Assembly (NCBI GenBank): GCA_035649895.1
Contig: DASRIS010000037.1
Coordinates: forward strand, 1-41,761
Reading direction: 5' to 3'
DNA from: DASSUC01 sp035649895
GTDB lineage: Bacteria; Actinomycetota; Actinomycetes; Mycobacteriales; Micromonosporaceae
DNA length: 41,761 bases
Part shown: in pieces, positions 23,377 through 30,565 of the stretch
Position numbering within the stretch: the first letter of the stretch is position 1
How the letters are laid out: every line of letters begins with the position of its first letter
Notes under the pieces: generated by a model
What the model was told of the DNA's origin: nothing
Databases searched by the model: none
What the model saw: only the letters and a program-made list of their open reading frames with translations
Position numbers and translations under genes: made by a program

Positions 23377-24997
23377 CCGCGAACGGGCCCATCGCGAGCA
23401 GGTCGACCGGGGCGGAGCCGAACAGCTCCAGCGCCTCCCGCGGGGTGTCCACCATCGGCCGGCCGGCGGTGTTGAGCGAGGTGTTGACGACGACCGGCAG
23501 GCCGGTCCGGTGCTCGAAGCCGCGCAGCAGCTCGGCCAGCAGCGGCTCGGTCGTCGCATCCACGGTCTGGATCCGGGCCGTGCCGTCCACGTGCACCACG
23601 GCCGGGACCCGTTCCCGCCACGGGTCGCGTACCCGGTGCACGAACAGCATGTACGGGCTCGGCAGCACGCCGTCGAACAGCTCACCGGCCCGCTCCGCGA
23701 GCACCATCGGCGCGACCGGGCGGAACTGCTCACGGCCCTTGACGTCGTTGAGCCGCTCGGTGTTGGCGGCGTCCCCAGGGTGTGCCAGCAGGGAGCGCCG
23801 GCCCAGCGCGCGGGGGCCGTACTCGCTGCGTCCCTGGAACCACGCGACGATGCCGTTCTCCGCGAGCACCGCCGCGGCGGCGTCAGCGACCGACCGCGGC
23901 CGCCGGTACGGCAGGCGGGCGCGGCGCAGCTCGGCCTCGATCTCCTCGTCGGTGAAGCTGCGGCCGAGGTCTGCGCCGGGCATCGGCTGGGTCTGCTCGC
24001 CGAGGCAGCGGGCCGCGTGCAGCGCGGCGCCGAGCGCGGTGCCGGCGTCGCCCGCGGCGGGCTGCACCCAGACGCGCCGGAACGGCCCCTGCGCGGCGAG
24101 CCGGGCGTTGGCGACGCAGTTGAGCGCGACCCCGCCGGCGAGGGCCAGCGTGTCCGGCCCGCCGGCCGCGTCGTACACCCAGCCGGCCAGGTCGAGCAGC
24201 ACCTCCTCGAGCCGGGTCTGCACGCTGCAGGCCAGGTCGGCGTGGTCCTCGCCCAGCTCGGTGCCGTCCGGGCGGGGCTTGGCCAGGGTCGCCCAGTCGA
24301 CCGGGTGCACGGCGAAGCCGCCGTCGCCGGTGGCGTACACCGCCTCCCGCAGCTGGCCCAGGAACCTCGGCTGCCCGTACGAGGCCAGGGCCATCACCTT
24401 GTACTCGTCGCTGGAGCGCAGGAAGCCCAGGTGCTCGGTGAGGCTCTCGTACATCAGCCCGAGCGAGTGCGGCAGCGCCTGGGCGGACAGCGGCTCCAGC
24501 TCCCCGGCCCGGTACCGCCCGGCCAGGTGGCTGGCCACCTCGCCCCGGCCGTCGAGGACCAGCACCGCGCAGTCGCCATGGCCGCCGCCGGCGGGCGCCG
24601 CCAGCCCGGCCGAGGCGGCGTGCGCCACGTGATGCGGGACAAACCGGACTATCGCCGGATCGAGCCCCGGCAGCGCGGTAGCTAGGAAGGAAGGCGCCCG
24701 GCGGGCATACATCACCCGTAGCCACTCCCACTGGTCGCCAAAGTCGACCTCGTCGTGGCACAACCCCGGGTCGAACGAGTACGCGACCGCGTCCAGCTCC
24801 GCCGGCTCCAGGCCGGCCCGGGCAAGGCACCACGCGGCGGCCCGCTCGGGCAGCTCCCACGCGCTGAACGCCACCGGGCGCTTGCCGTGCTTGCGACGGC
24901 TGAACCGCTCCTCCTCGGCGGCGGCCACCACCTGGCCGTCCACGACGAGGGCGGCGGCCGGGTCATGGAAGACGGCGTTGATCCCTAGAACACGCAT
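23351..24997 (-). CDS. NodU/CmcH-family carbamoyltransferase
   Basis: This is a 548-residue protein starting MRVLGINAVFHDPAAALVVD. It has AEEERFSRRKHGKRP, the metal-binding PHHVAHAASAG (121-131), LVLDGRGE, an ASKHA-fold ALAGGVALNCVANARL block and a C-terminal YrdC-like domain containing HVDGTARIQTVD and VVNTSLNTAGRPMVDTPREAL. Relatives (NodU, TobZ, CmcH) move a carbamoyl group from carbamoyl phosphate, via carbamoyl-AMP, to a sugar or other hydroxyl. As first gene of the operon, it probably carbamoylates the heptose glycan. A SigB-like promoter abuts the start. Confidence 0.93.
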   Translation of the reverse strand: MRVLGINAVFHDPAAALVVDGQVVAAAEEERFSRRKHGKRPVAFSAWELPERAAAWCLARAGLEPAELDAVAYSFDPGLCHDEVDFGDQWEWLRVMYARRAPSFLATALPGLDPAIVRFVPHHVAHAASAGLAAPAGGGHGDCAVLVLDGRGEVASHLAGRYRAGELEPLSAQALPHSLGLMYESLTEHLGFLRSSDEYKVMALASYGQPRFLGQLREAVYATGDGGFAVHPVDWATLAKPRPDGTELGEDHADLACSVQTRLEEVLLDLAGWVYDAAGGPDTLALAGGVALNCVANARLAAQGPFRRVWVQPAAGDAGTALGAALHAARCLGEQTQPMPGADLGRSFTDEEIEAELRRARLPYRRPRSVADAAAAVLAENGIVAWFQGRSEYGPRALGRRSLLAHPGDAANTERLNDVKGREQFRPVAPMVLAERAGELFDGVLPSPYMLFVHRVRDPWRERVPAVVHVDGTARIQTVDATTEPLLAELLRGFEHRTGLPVVVNTSLNTAGRPMVDTPREALELFGSAPVDLLAMGPFAVHRGGLAT

Positions 24998-25006
24998 GAG
25001 TGGCTC

Positions 25007-25031
25007 TTACCCGCTCCACGGCGGATAAATC
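25007..25031 (-). promoter_or_regulatory. SigB/SigF-type promoter of the heptose-glycan operon
   Basis: Read on the minus strand, GATT (25031-25028), a 15-bp spacer and GGGTAA (25012-25007) fit the published Streptomyces SigB consensus GNNT-N14-16-GGGTA. Nine bases separate the -10 from the ATG and no ribosome-binding site is visible, so the transcript may be leaderless. The sigma gene of that family lies divergently 205 bp away. Confidence 0.55.
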
Positions 25032-25202
25032 TCCATAGTGGACACTTAACTAGGTGGTTGAGTCGGTTCCACCGTTCGGCTGGATTTTCGCAGGCTGAAT
25101 GGCTAGTATTGGCTAATCCGTACGGTCGCGCCGCGCCCCTGGTGGCTGCGGCCCAACGACGCTCCGTATCGGTGATGGCGTGGAACAGTCGAGGGAGGGA
25201 CC

Positions 25203-26018
25203 GTGACCGCCACCTCTGTGCGTACCGAGGAGCTGGGCCAACGGCCCGCCGCCACCCAGCTCGACAACGGCGCCAACGAGCTGCTTCGTACGCTGGCCGC
25301 ACTGCCCAGGCACCACCCGTCCCGGGAGGCGCTGCGGGAGCAGGCGATCGAGGCGTGGATGCCGCTGGCGCAGCACCTGGCCAACCGGTTCGGCGGCCGG
25401 GGGGAGCCGGTCGACGACCTGATCCAGACGGCCACCGTCGGCCTGATCAAGGCGGTGGACAAGTTCGACCCGGCGCGCGGCGTGGACTTCGCCGCGTACG
25501 CAGTACCGACGATCGTCGGCGAGATCAAGCGGCACTTCCGCGACCACACCTGGGACGTGCGGGTCCCGCGGCGGCTCCAGGAGCTGCGGGTGAACATCAG
25601 CGAGGCGACCAGCGACCTGATGCAGCAGCTGCGCCGGGCACCCACCGTCGCCGACCTGGCCGAGCACCTGGACCTGCCGGAGACCGAGATCCTGGCTGGG
25701 GTCGAGGGGGCCCGGGCGTACAACGCGGTCTCGCTGCAGACGCCGGCGCCCACCGGTGACCGCGGCACCGAGCTCGGCGACCTGATCGGCGAGGAGGACG
25801 CCGACCTGGAGCTGGCCGAGCTGCGCCTGTCCCTCGGGCCGGCGATGGCCATGCTGGGGGAGCGGGAGCAGCGGATCCTGATGCTGCGCTTCTTCGGCAA
25901 CATGACCCAGTCCCAGATCGCCGAGCAGGTCGGCATCTCCCAGATGCACGTCTCCCGGCTGCTCGCCCGGTCCCTGTCCGCGCTGCGCGAGGAGCTGGAC
26001 CCGGCCAACGACGGCTGA
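25203..26018 (+). CDS. RNA polymerase sigma factor, SigB/SigF family
   Basis: This is a 271-residue protein with a GTG start behind GAGGGAGGGA. Region 2 reads DDLIQTATVGLIKAVDKFDPARG and FAAYAVPTIVGEIKRHFRDH, and region 3 VPRRLQELRVNISEA. Region 4 ends with LGEREQRILMLRFFGNMTQ and SQIAEQVGISQMHVSRLL. This is the group 3 stress and sporulation sigma class, which recognises GNNT/GTTT and GGGTA promoters. Such genes usually adjoin an RsbW-type anti-sigma kinase, and none is visible here. Several promoters of the right type occur within 12 kb, including the divergent operon. Confidence 0.93.
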   Translation: MTATSVRTEELGQRPAATQLDNGANELLRTLAALPRHHPSREALREQAIEAWMPLAQHLANRFGGRGEPVDDLIQTATVGLIKAVDKFDPARGVDFAAYAVPTIVGEIKRHFRDHTWDVRVPRRLQELRVNISEATSDLMQQLRRAPTVADLAEHLDLPETEILAGVEGARAYNAVSLQTPAPTGDRGTELGDLIGEEDADLELAELRLSLGPAMAMLGEREQRILMLRFFGNMTQSQIAEQVGISQMHVSRLLARSLSALREELDPANDG

Positions 26019-26098
26019 CCGCCGGCACCTGACCGGCTGGCAGCTGACCACGCGACGGCTGACCGTGACCGGGGGGCGTGACGGCGGCGCCGGGTGGG

Positions 26099-26584
26099 TC
26101 AGGACCCCTCCCGGCGTTCGAGACCCACGGCGTACTTCAGCTCCTGCATGTCCTCGCGGAGCTTGGGGTCGTCACCGGCCTGGGCGTACATCAGGTCGGC
26201 GAGCGCGTCGGCGATGGCGTTGAGCTTGTGCTGCACCGCGGCGTCCGCCCGGGTCTGGCTGTTCTGCAACAGAGCCACCAGCAGGAACGTGACGATGGTG
26301 GTGGCGGTGTTGATGATCAGCTGCCAGGTGTCGATGTTGCGGATCAGGACGATCGACGGAGCCCATACCAGGATCAGCAGTACGCACAGCGCGAAGAACC
26401 ACGCCCGGGAGACGTAGCGCGAGGCGGTGGTCGCGAACCGGTCGAACAACGTGAGGTCGCCGCTCACCGAGGACGGCATGTCGTCCGGATGGTTCGACGG
26501 GGGCCGCTGGCCCCGGCTGGTCCCCTGGTCCTGGGCGGTCCCCTGGTCCTGCTCGGGCGTGCGTTGCGGCGCTGGCGTCGGCAT
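26099..26584 (-). CDS. Low-affinity iron permease family membrane protein
   Basis: I chose the ATG giving MPTPAPQRTPEQDQG (161 residues). After a Gln/Pro-rich N-terminus, two membrane helices (AWFFALCVLLILVWAPSIVL and the helix around IINTATTIVTFLLVALLQN) are followed by NSQTRADAAVQHKLNAIADA and an acidic cytoplasmic tail. The WQLIINTATTIVTFLLVAL block is the signature of the Pfam low-affinity iron permease family. Bacterial members are short, and real iron transport is unproven. Upstream, GTTT-N17-GGGAAC weakly resembles a SigB-type promoter. Confidence 0.82.
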   Translation of the reverse strand: MPTPAPQRTPEQDQGTAQDQGTSRGQRPPSNHPDDMPSSVSGDLTLFDRFATTASRYVSRAWFFALCVLLILVWAPSIVLIRNIDTWQLIINTATTIVTFLLVALLQNSQTRADAAVQHKLNAIADALADLMYAQAGDDPKLREDMQELKYAVGLERREGS

Positions 26585-26701
26585 GGGCCGGTAGTTCCCG
26601 CGGACCTGCGCGGACGAAACGGCGCCCTGGTGACTGCCCCTCCGCCCGGGTGACCGCGCCTCCGTCCGGGTGCCATCGCCGCCCGCCCGGATGCCAGCCA
26701 G

Positions 26702-26727
26702 GTGTGAAGGGTTGCGGGGGCGGGTAC
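26702..26727 (+). promoter_or_regulatory. SigB/SigF-type promoter of the nucleotidyltransferase operon
   Basis: GTGT (26702-26705), a 16-bp spacer and GGGTAC (26722-26727) match GNNT-N14-16-GGGTAC exactly. Transcription would start near 26735. Confidence 0.55.
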
Positions 26728-26738
26728 TGCCAGACCTC

Positions 26739-26765
26739 ATGGCCGAACCGGGGAGCTCACCATGA
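26739..26765 (+). CDS. Possible 8-codon leader ORF
   Basis: ATG at 26739 encodes MAEPGSSP and stops with a TGA that overlaps the ATG of the nucleotidyltransferase gene (ATGA). It begins just after the predicted transcription start. It may couple initiation of the main gene or be coincidental. Confidence 0.25.
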   Translation: MAEPGSSP

Positions 26766-27367
26766 CCAACCGCATGGATGATGGTCTGCTCGTTACGTTG
26801 AAGCGGGTGTCCTCCGTGCTCAAACAGGCTGGCATCCCGTTCGCGTTGGCTGGGGGGTTCGCAGCCTACGCGCACGGTGGCACCTCCAGCGACCACGACG
26901 TCGACTTCCTGATCCAGGAGCAGGACGCCGACCGGGCCCTGGAGGCGCTGGCCGAGGCCGGCTTCACCACCGAGCGGCCACCGGAGGACTGGCTGGTCAA
27001 GGTGTACGACGACGGCCGGCTCGTCGATCTCATCCACCGGCCGGTGGAGCGGCCGGTCACCGAGGAGACCCTCGCCGACACGGTGATGCGGCCGGTCAAC
27101 GCGGTCTACCTGCCGGTGGTCTCGGCGACCCTGCTGATGGTGCACAAGCTGCTCACGTTCTCGCAGCACTACTGCGACTTCGCCAAGGGGCTGCCGCTCG
27201 CCCGGTCGCTGCGGGAGCAGATCGACTGGGTACGGGTGCGCCAGGAGACCGCGCACTCGCCGTACGCGGAGGCTTTTCTGGTCCTGCTCGACCGGCTCGG
27301 CGTGGTGCCGCTCGCGGTCAGCGCCGACGGGGACGACGACACGTCGAAGCTGGTGGAGGTGGCGTGA
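26762..27367 (+). CDS. Nucleotidyltransferase-fold protein
   Basis: This is a 201-residue protein with a GGGGAG ribosome-binding site six bases before the ATG. The minimal nucleotidyltransferase core is visible: FALAGGFAAYAHG with the Gly-Gly turn, SSDHDVDFLI with the metal-binding Asp-x-Asp, and VDLIHRP as the third strand. The rest is helical. Families with this core include MNT-type antitoxins and AbiEii-like proteins, but no partner toxin is next to it. It is the first gene of a three-gene overlapping operon with a predicted SigB-type promoter. The substrate is unknown. Confidence 0.8.
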   Translation: MTNRMDDGLLVTLKRVSSVLKQAGIPFALAGGFAAYAHGGTSSDHDVDFLIQEQDADRALEALAEAGFTTERPPEDWLVKVYDDGRLVDLIHRPVERPVTEETLADTVMRPVNAVYLPVVSATLLMVHKLLTFSQHYCDFAKGLPLARSLREQIDWVRVRQETAHSPYAEAFLVLLDRLGVVPLAVSADGDDDTSKLVEVA

Positions 27368-27618
27368 CCGGGCCGGTCGACGAGTACGTCGAGGCGGCGG
27401 TGCAGCGGCTGCTCGCCGAGCACGAGTCAGTGGCCGAGCAGGGGATCACGGTCACCCGTCGGGAGCAGACCCTGGTGCTGCACGGCGACGTGGAGAGCAC
27501 GCACCGTTGCGAGGAGATCCTGCGGCTGGTGTCCACGCACTTCCCTGGCGTGCAGGTGCACGCCGACCTGGCGGTGACCCGGGCCCAGCCGCCGCAGGGC
27601 GCGGAGGAGCTGCGATGA
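27364..27618 (+). CDS. Small BON-like domain protein
   Basis: This is an 84-residue protein whose GTG start overlaps the preceding TGA (GTGA). The pattern VEAAVQRLLAEH followed by GITVTRREQTLVLHGDVEST and ILRLVSTHFPGVQVHADLAV resembles a single BON fold: a helix, a strand with LxGxV and a second helix and strand. BON domains bind phospholipid or other proteins. There is no signal peptide, so it acts in the cytoplasm. Confidence 0.65.
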   Translation: MTGPVDEYVEAAVQRLLAEHESVAEQGITVTRREQTLVLHGDVESTHRCEEILRLVSTHFPGVQVHADLAVTRAQPPQGAEELR

Positions 27619-28337
27619 TCCGGGTCGCCGCGGTCGGGGACGTGCACATGGACACCGATGTGGTGGGCCGGTTCCGCCCTGCTCTGGAGCAGCTGCCCGA
27701 GTGCGCCGATGCGCTGCTGCTCGCCGGTGACCTGACCCGGCACGGCACGGTGAGCGAGGCGCGCTGCGTGGCGAAGGAGTTCGGCGGGCTCGGCGTGCCG
27801 GTCGTCGCGGTGCTGGGTAACCACGACCACCACAGTGACGAGGTGGAGGGGCTGGTCGACGTGCTGGCGTCGGCCGGCATCGGGGTGCTCGAAGGCAGCT
27901 CGGTGTGCCTGTCGACAGCAGGGGGCCGGCTGGGCGTGGCCGGCGTCAAGGGCTTCGGCGGCGGGTTCGCCGGCCGGTGCGCCAGCGCGTTCGGCGAGCC
28001 GGAGATGAAGGCGTTCGTGCGTACCACGTGCGACGCGGCCGACCGGCTCGGTGCGGCGCTGCAGAACCTGGAGTGCGACGTGCGGGTGGCGCTGACCCAC
28101 TACGCCCCGGTGCCGGACACGCTGGCCGGGGAGCCGCCGGAGATCTACCCGTTCCTCGGGTCCTACCTGCTGGGCCAGGCGATCGACTCGGCGCCCACGA
28201 CGCTCGCCATCCACGGGCACGCGCACGCCGGCAGCGAGCGCGGGACCACCCCCGGCGGGGTACGGGTCCGCAACGTCGCGCATCCGGTGATCCGGCAGGC
28301 GTACAGCGTGTTCAACGTCCACGCGCTGGAGAGGTGA
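27615..28337 (+). CDS. Calcineurin-type metallophosphoesterase
   Basis: This is a 240-residue protein with an ATG in an ATGA overlap with the BON gene. The metal motifs are complete: GDVHMD (D9, H11), AGDLTRHG, GNHDHHSDE, LTHYAPVP and IHGHAHAG. This is the five-block pattern of class III cytosolic phosphoesterases. It hydrolyses a phosphomono- or diester not identifiable from sequence. It ends 20 bases before a hairpin shared with the convergent ChaB gene. Confidence 0.9.
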   Translation: MIRVAAVGDVHMDTDVVGRFRPALEQLPECADALLLAGDLTRHGTVSEARCVAKEFGGLGVPVVAVLGNHDHHSDEVEGLVDVLASAGIGVLEGSSVCLSTAGGRLGVAGVKGFGGGFAGRCASAFGEPEMKAFVRTTCDAADRLGAALQNLECDVRVALTHYAPVPDTLAGEPPEIYPFLGSYLLGQAIDSAPTTLAIHGHAHAGSERGTTPGGVRVRNVAHPVIRQAYSVFNVHALER

Positions 28338-28357
28338 GCCAAAGTATGGCCACGAAC

Positions 28358-28380
28358 GACGTCCTCGCGGGAGCGACGTC
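28358..28380. terminator. Bidirectional terminator-like hairpin
   Basis: GACGTC at each end and CTC/GAG inside form a bulged stem between the convergent phosphoesterase and ChaB genes, directly abutting the ChaB stop codon. Confidence 0.5.
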
Positions 28381-28788
28381 CTAGCCGGAGCGGGCCTTGC
28401 GGGTCGTGCGGTCGTTGGCCTTCTGGATCGCCTCGACCAGCTCCGCCTTTGTCATCCGGGAGCGGCCCCGGACCTCCAGCCGCTTGGCGATCTCCATCAG
28501 GTGCGCCTTGGTGGCGTTGGCGTCGACGCCGCCGGCGGTCTTGGTGGGCTTCGCGTGGCGGGTCCGGGCGGCCTGCGCGTCGCTCGGGCCGCGCTTGCCG
28601 CCTTCCTTCGGCTCCCAGCGGTCGCCCACCTTCTCGAAGGAGTGCTTGAGCGACGAGAACGCGGTGCGGTGCGCCTGCTCGCCCTCGCCGTACGACTCGA
28701 CCGCCGAGTCATGGGTCTTCACCCAGGTCTCCTGCGCCTTCTTTGACGAGCGCTTCAGCGTGCTGGGCAGCTCATCCCGACCGGGCAT
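28381..28788 (-). CDS. ChaB-family protein with Rho-N-like C-terminus
   Basis: I chose the ATG after AGGGAGG, giving MPGRDELPSTLKRSSKKAQE (135 residues). Residues 1-60 are a ChaB domain, including TWVKTHDSAVESYG and AHRTAFSSLKHSFEKVGDRW. Residues about 95-130 (HLMEIAKRLEVRGRSRMTKA then ELVEAIQKA) resemble the Rho N-terminal or SAP-like helical module, a possible nucleic-acid-binding unit. ChaB was named as a cation-transport regulator in E. coli, but its role in actinomycetes is unclear and stress-related expression is common. A SigB-like promoter precedes it. Confidence 0.88.
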   Translation of the reverse strand: MPGRDELPSTLKRSSKKAQETWVKTHDSAVESYGEGEQAHRTAFSSLKHSFEKVGDRWEPKEGGKRGPSDAQAARTRHAKPTKTAGGVDANATKAHLMEIAKRLEVRGRSRMTKAELVEAIQKANDRTTRKARSG

Positions 28789-28824
28789 GGCAGCCTCCCT
28801 AAACCAACGGGAACAACCGCAAGG

Positions 28825-28849
28825 TTGCCCGGCCTGGCCGGTGGCAAAC
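28825..28849 (-). promoter_or_regulatory. SigB-like promoter of the ChaB gene
   Basis: On the minus strand, GTTT, a 15-bp spacer and GGGCAA (one mismatch to GGGTAA) lie 37 bp upstream of the ChaB start. Confidence 0.4.
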
Positions 28850-28852
28850 CAG

Positions 28853-28878
28853 GTTTTGGTTTTTCGGCCCTCGGGTAA
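28853..28878 (+). promoter_or_regulatory. SigB/SigF-type promoter of the GPGG gene
   Basis: GTTT (28853-28856), a 16-bp spacer and GGGTAA (28873-28878) match the consensus. The ATG follows the -10 by ten bases, so the mRNA has almost no leader. Confidence 0.6.
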
Positions 28879-28888
28879 CCGCCGCACC

Positions 28889-29032
28889 ATGGAACTTCTT
28901 CTCTGGATCCTCGCGGTAGTTCTCGTGGTCGCCGGCATCTTCGCGCTGTTCCGGCGGCAGGTCCTTTGGGGCATCGTGCTGATCGTCGTCGGCCTGCTCG
29001 TCGGCCCGGGCGGAGTCAGCATCTTCAGCTAG
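28889..29032 (+). CDS. GPGG-motif small membrane protein
   Basis: This is a 47-residue protein, MELLLWILAVVLVVAGIFAL through a second hydrophobic stretch to the GPGGVSIFS end. The two short membrane helices flank FRRQ, and the C-terminal Gly-Pro-Gly-Gly is the family mark in actinomycetes. No ribosome-binding site is visible and the predicted promoter is immediately upstream, which suggests leaderless translation. DUF2231 follows 68 bp downstream and could be co-transcribed. The function is unknown. Confidence 0.8.
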   Translation: MELLLWILAVVLVVAGIFALFRRQVLWGIVLIVVGLLVGPGGVSIFS

Positions 29033-29100
29033 CAGCTCGCAACCAGGGGACCTAGCAACTCGCAACTAGGGACAACGCAGCGAGAGGCAAGGAGCGGCGG

Positions 29101-29586
29101 ATGACCGAGCCACGGGTACGGGTGTTGGGGCACCCCGTACATCCCATGCTCGTGATGTTCCCGCTAGGGCTGTTCGTCACCGCTGTCGTCTTCGACCTGG
29201 TCGACATCCTCGGTGGGGGCGAGGTCTTCGGCGAAGTAGCCTACTGGAACATCGCCGCTGGCCTGGTGGGTGCGGCCCTCGCCGCACCCTTCGGGCTGCT
29301 GGACTGGCTCAACATTCCACAAGGGACCAGGGCCAAGCGGATCGGCCTGCTGCACGGTGGCGCCAACACGCTGGTGGCCCTGGTCTTCCTTGTGGTGTGG
29401 CTGGTCCGGCAGGCAGAGCCGGCCCACGCGGCCGGCGGTGGCCTGTTCGTGGTCGAGGTTCTCGCGACCGGCCTGGCTTCGGTCGCGGCGTGGATGGGGG
29501 GTGAGCTCGTCGACCGGCTGGGGATCGGCGTCGACGAGGACGCCCATCCCGACGCGCCCAGCTCGCTGCGGCGGCACCGGGTATAG
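29101..29586 (+). CDS. DUF2231 domain-containing membrane protein
   Basis: This is a 161-residue protein with AAGGAG before the ATG. It begins with the family motif VLGHPVHPMLVMFPLGLF and has four membrane helices, with LDWLNIPQGTRAKRIGLLHG between helices 2 and 3. The His residues at the N-terminus and in LLHG are conserved in DUF2231 and may bind heme or metal, which is an inference from related families. It lies in the cytoplasmic membrane, next to the stress-type GPGG gene. Confidence 0.9.
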   Translation: MTEPRVRVLGHPVHPMLVMFPLGLFVTAVVFDLVDILGGGEVFGEVAYWNIAAGLVGAALAAPFGLLDWLNIPQGTRAKRIGLLHGGANTLVALVFLVVWLVRQAEPAHAAGGGLFVVEVLATGLASVAAWMGGELVDRLGIGVDEDAHPDAPSSLRRHRV

Positions 29587-29612
29587 GGGCAAACCCGGTA
29601 ACGCGACGGAGG

Positions 29613-30485
29613 TCAGGACGGGGGCCCGCCGACGCTGGCGGGCCCCCGAGCGTCGTCATGGTCCTGAGCGTTCGTCGGGTTCCCGGGAGTTGTCGGGTTT
29701 CTGGGCGTTGTCATGCTCGGAGCGTCGGCGGGGGCCGAGGCGTGGCGTTGGGCGAAGCGTTGCGCTCCATCGCGGGCGCCGGCGGCGACCGACCGGGCGC
29801 CGTACTCGGACTCCTGCCGCAGCGCGGCATCGAGGTCCAGGCCGAGGCCGGAGTACGCCGACAGCCGGTCGTTGCGCAGGCACTCCTGCGGCAGGCCGGC
29901 CAGGGCCGTGGCCAGCTCCTCGGCGGCGGCGCGGGCCTGCCCCGGCGGGACCAGCCGGTCGACGAGGCCGATGCGCTGCGCCTCCTCGGCGCCCACCGGC
30001 CGGCCGGTGAGGATCATGTCGAGGGCCCGGCCGAGGCCCACGATGCGGGGCAGGCGCACCGTGCCGCCGTCGACCAGGGGCACTCCCCAGCGGCGGCAGA
30101 AGACGCCGAACACCGCGTCCGGCTCGGCCACCCGCAGGTCACACCAGAGCGCCAGCTCCAGGCCGCCCGCGACGGCGTACCCGCTCACCGCCGCGATGAC
30201 CGGCTTGCACAGCAGCATCCGGGTCGGGCCGAGCGGGCCGTCACCGTCCGGGGCGAAGCGGTTGCCGTCGCCCGCGGCGAGCGCGTGCAGGTCCGCGCCG
30301 GAGCAGAACACCCCGCCGGCGCCCCACAGCACCGCCACCGCGGCCGACTCGTCGGCGTCGAAGTCCCGGAACGCGTCCGCCAGCTCCTGCGCGGTGGCCC
30401 GGTCCACCGCGTTGCGCACCTGCGGCCGGTCCAGGACCACGGTCACCACTGGACCGGCGCGTTCGACACGAACCCCCGCGCCCAT
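29613..30485 (-). CDS. Enoyl-CoA hydratase/isomerase (crotonase) family protein
   Basis: This is a 290-residue protein starting MGAGVRVERAGPVVTVVLDR. Crotonase motifs are NAVDRATAQELADAF, VFCSGADLHALA, KPVIAAVSGYAVAGGLELAL (oxyanion-hole Gly) and FGVFCRRWGVPLVDGGTVRL. The acidic catalytic residues vary, so hydratase and isomerase cannot be separated. The last 40 residues are low-complexity (Thr/Pro/Asn/Asp) and their codons run into a strong hairpin, so an ancestral stop may have been lost. The start is preceded by TACCGT at six bases, consistent with a leaderless transcript. Confidence 0.88.
   Translation of the reverse strand: MGAGVRVERAGPVVTVVLDRPQVRNAVDRATAQELADAFRDFDADESAAVAVLWGAGGVFCSGADLHALAAGDGNRFAPDGDGPLGPTRMLLCKPVIAAVSGYAVAGGLELALWCDLRVAEPDAVFGVFCRRWGVPLVDGGTVRLPRIVGLGRALDMILTGRPVGAEEAQRIGLVDRLVPPGQARAAAEELATALAGLPQECLRNDRLSAYSGLGLDLDAALRQESEYGARSVAAGARDGAQRFAQRHASAPADAPSMTTPRNPTTPGNPTNAQDHDDARGPASVGGPPS
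29620..29647. terminator. Terminator hairpin at the 3' end of the enoyl-CoA hydratase gene
   Basis: GGGGGCCCGCC (29620-29630) and its exact complement GGCGGGCCCCC (29637-29647) form an 11-bp perfect stem with a 6-nt loop. It can serve DUF2231 on the plus strand and lies inside the last codons of the minus-strand gene. Confidence 0.75.
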
Positions 30486-30565
30486 GGCCGGACGGTACCG
30501 CGCGGCCGGTCACCGTACCGGTGCCGCCCGGCTGCGACCTGGGCGGGCGGGCTACGCTTGCCGCC

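Noticed and set aside
28357..28380. Two GACGTC palindromes as regulator sites
   Set aside because: Their position exactly between two convergent stop codons and the inner pairing make a terminator hairpin the simpler explanation.
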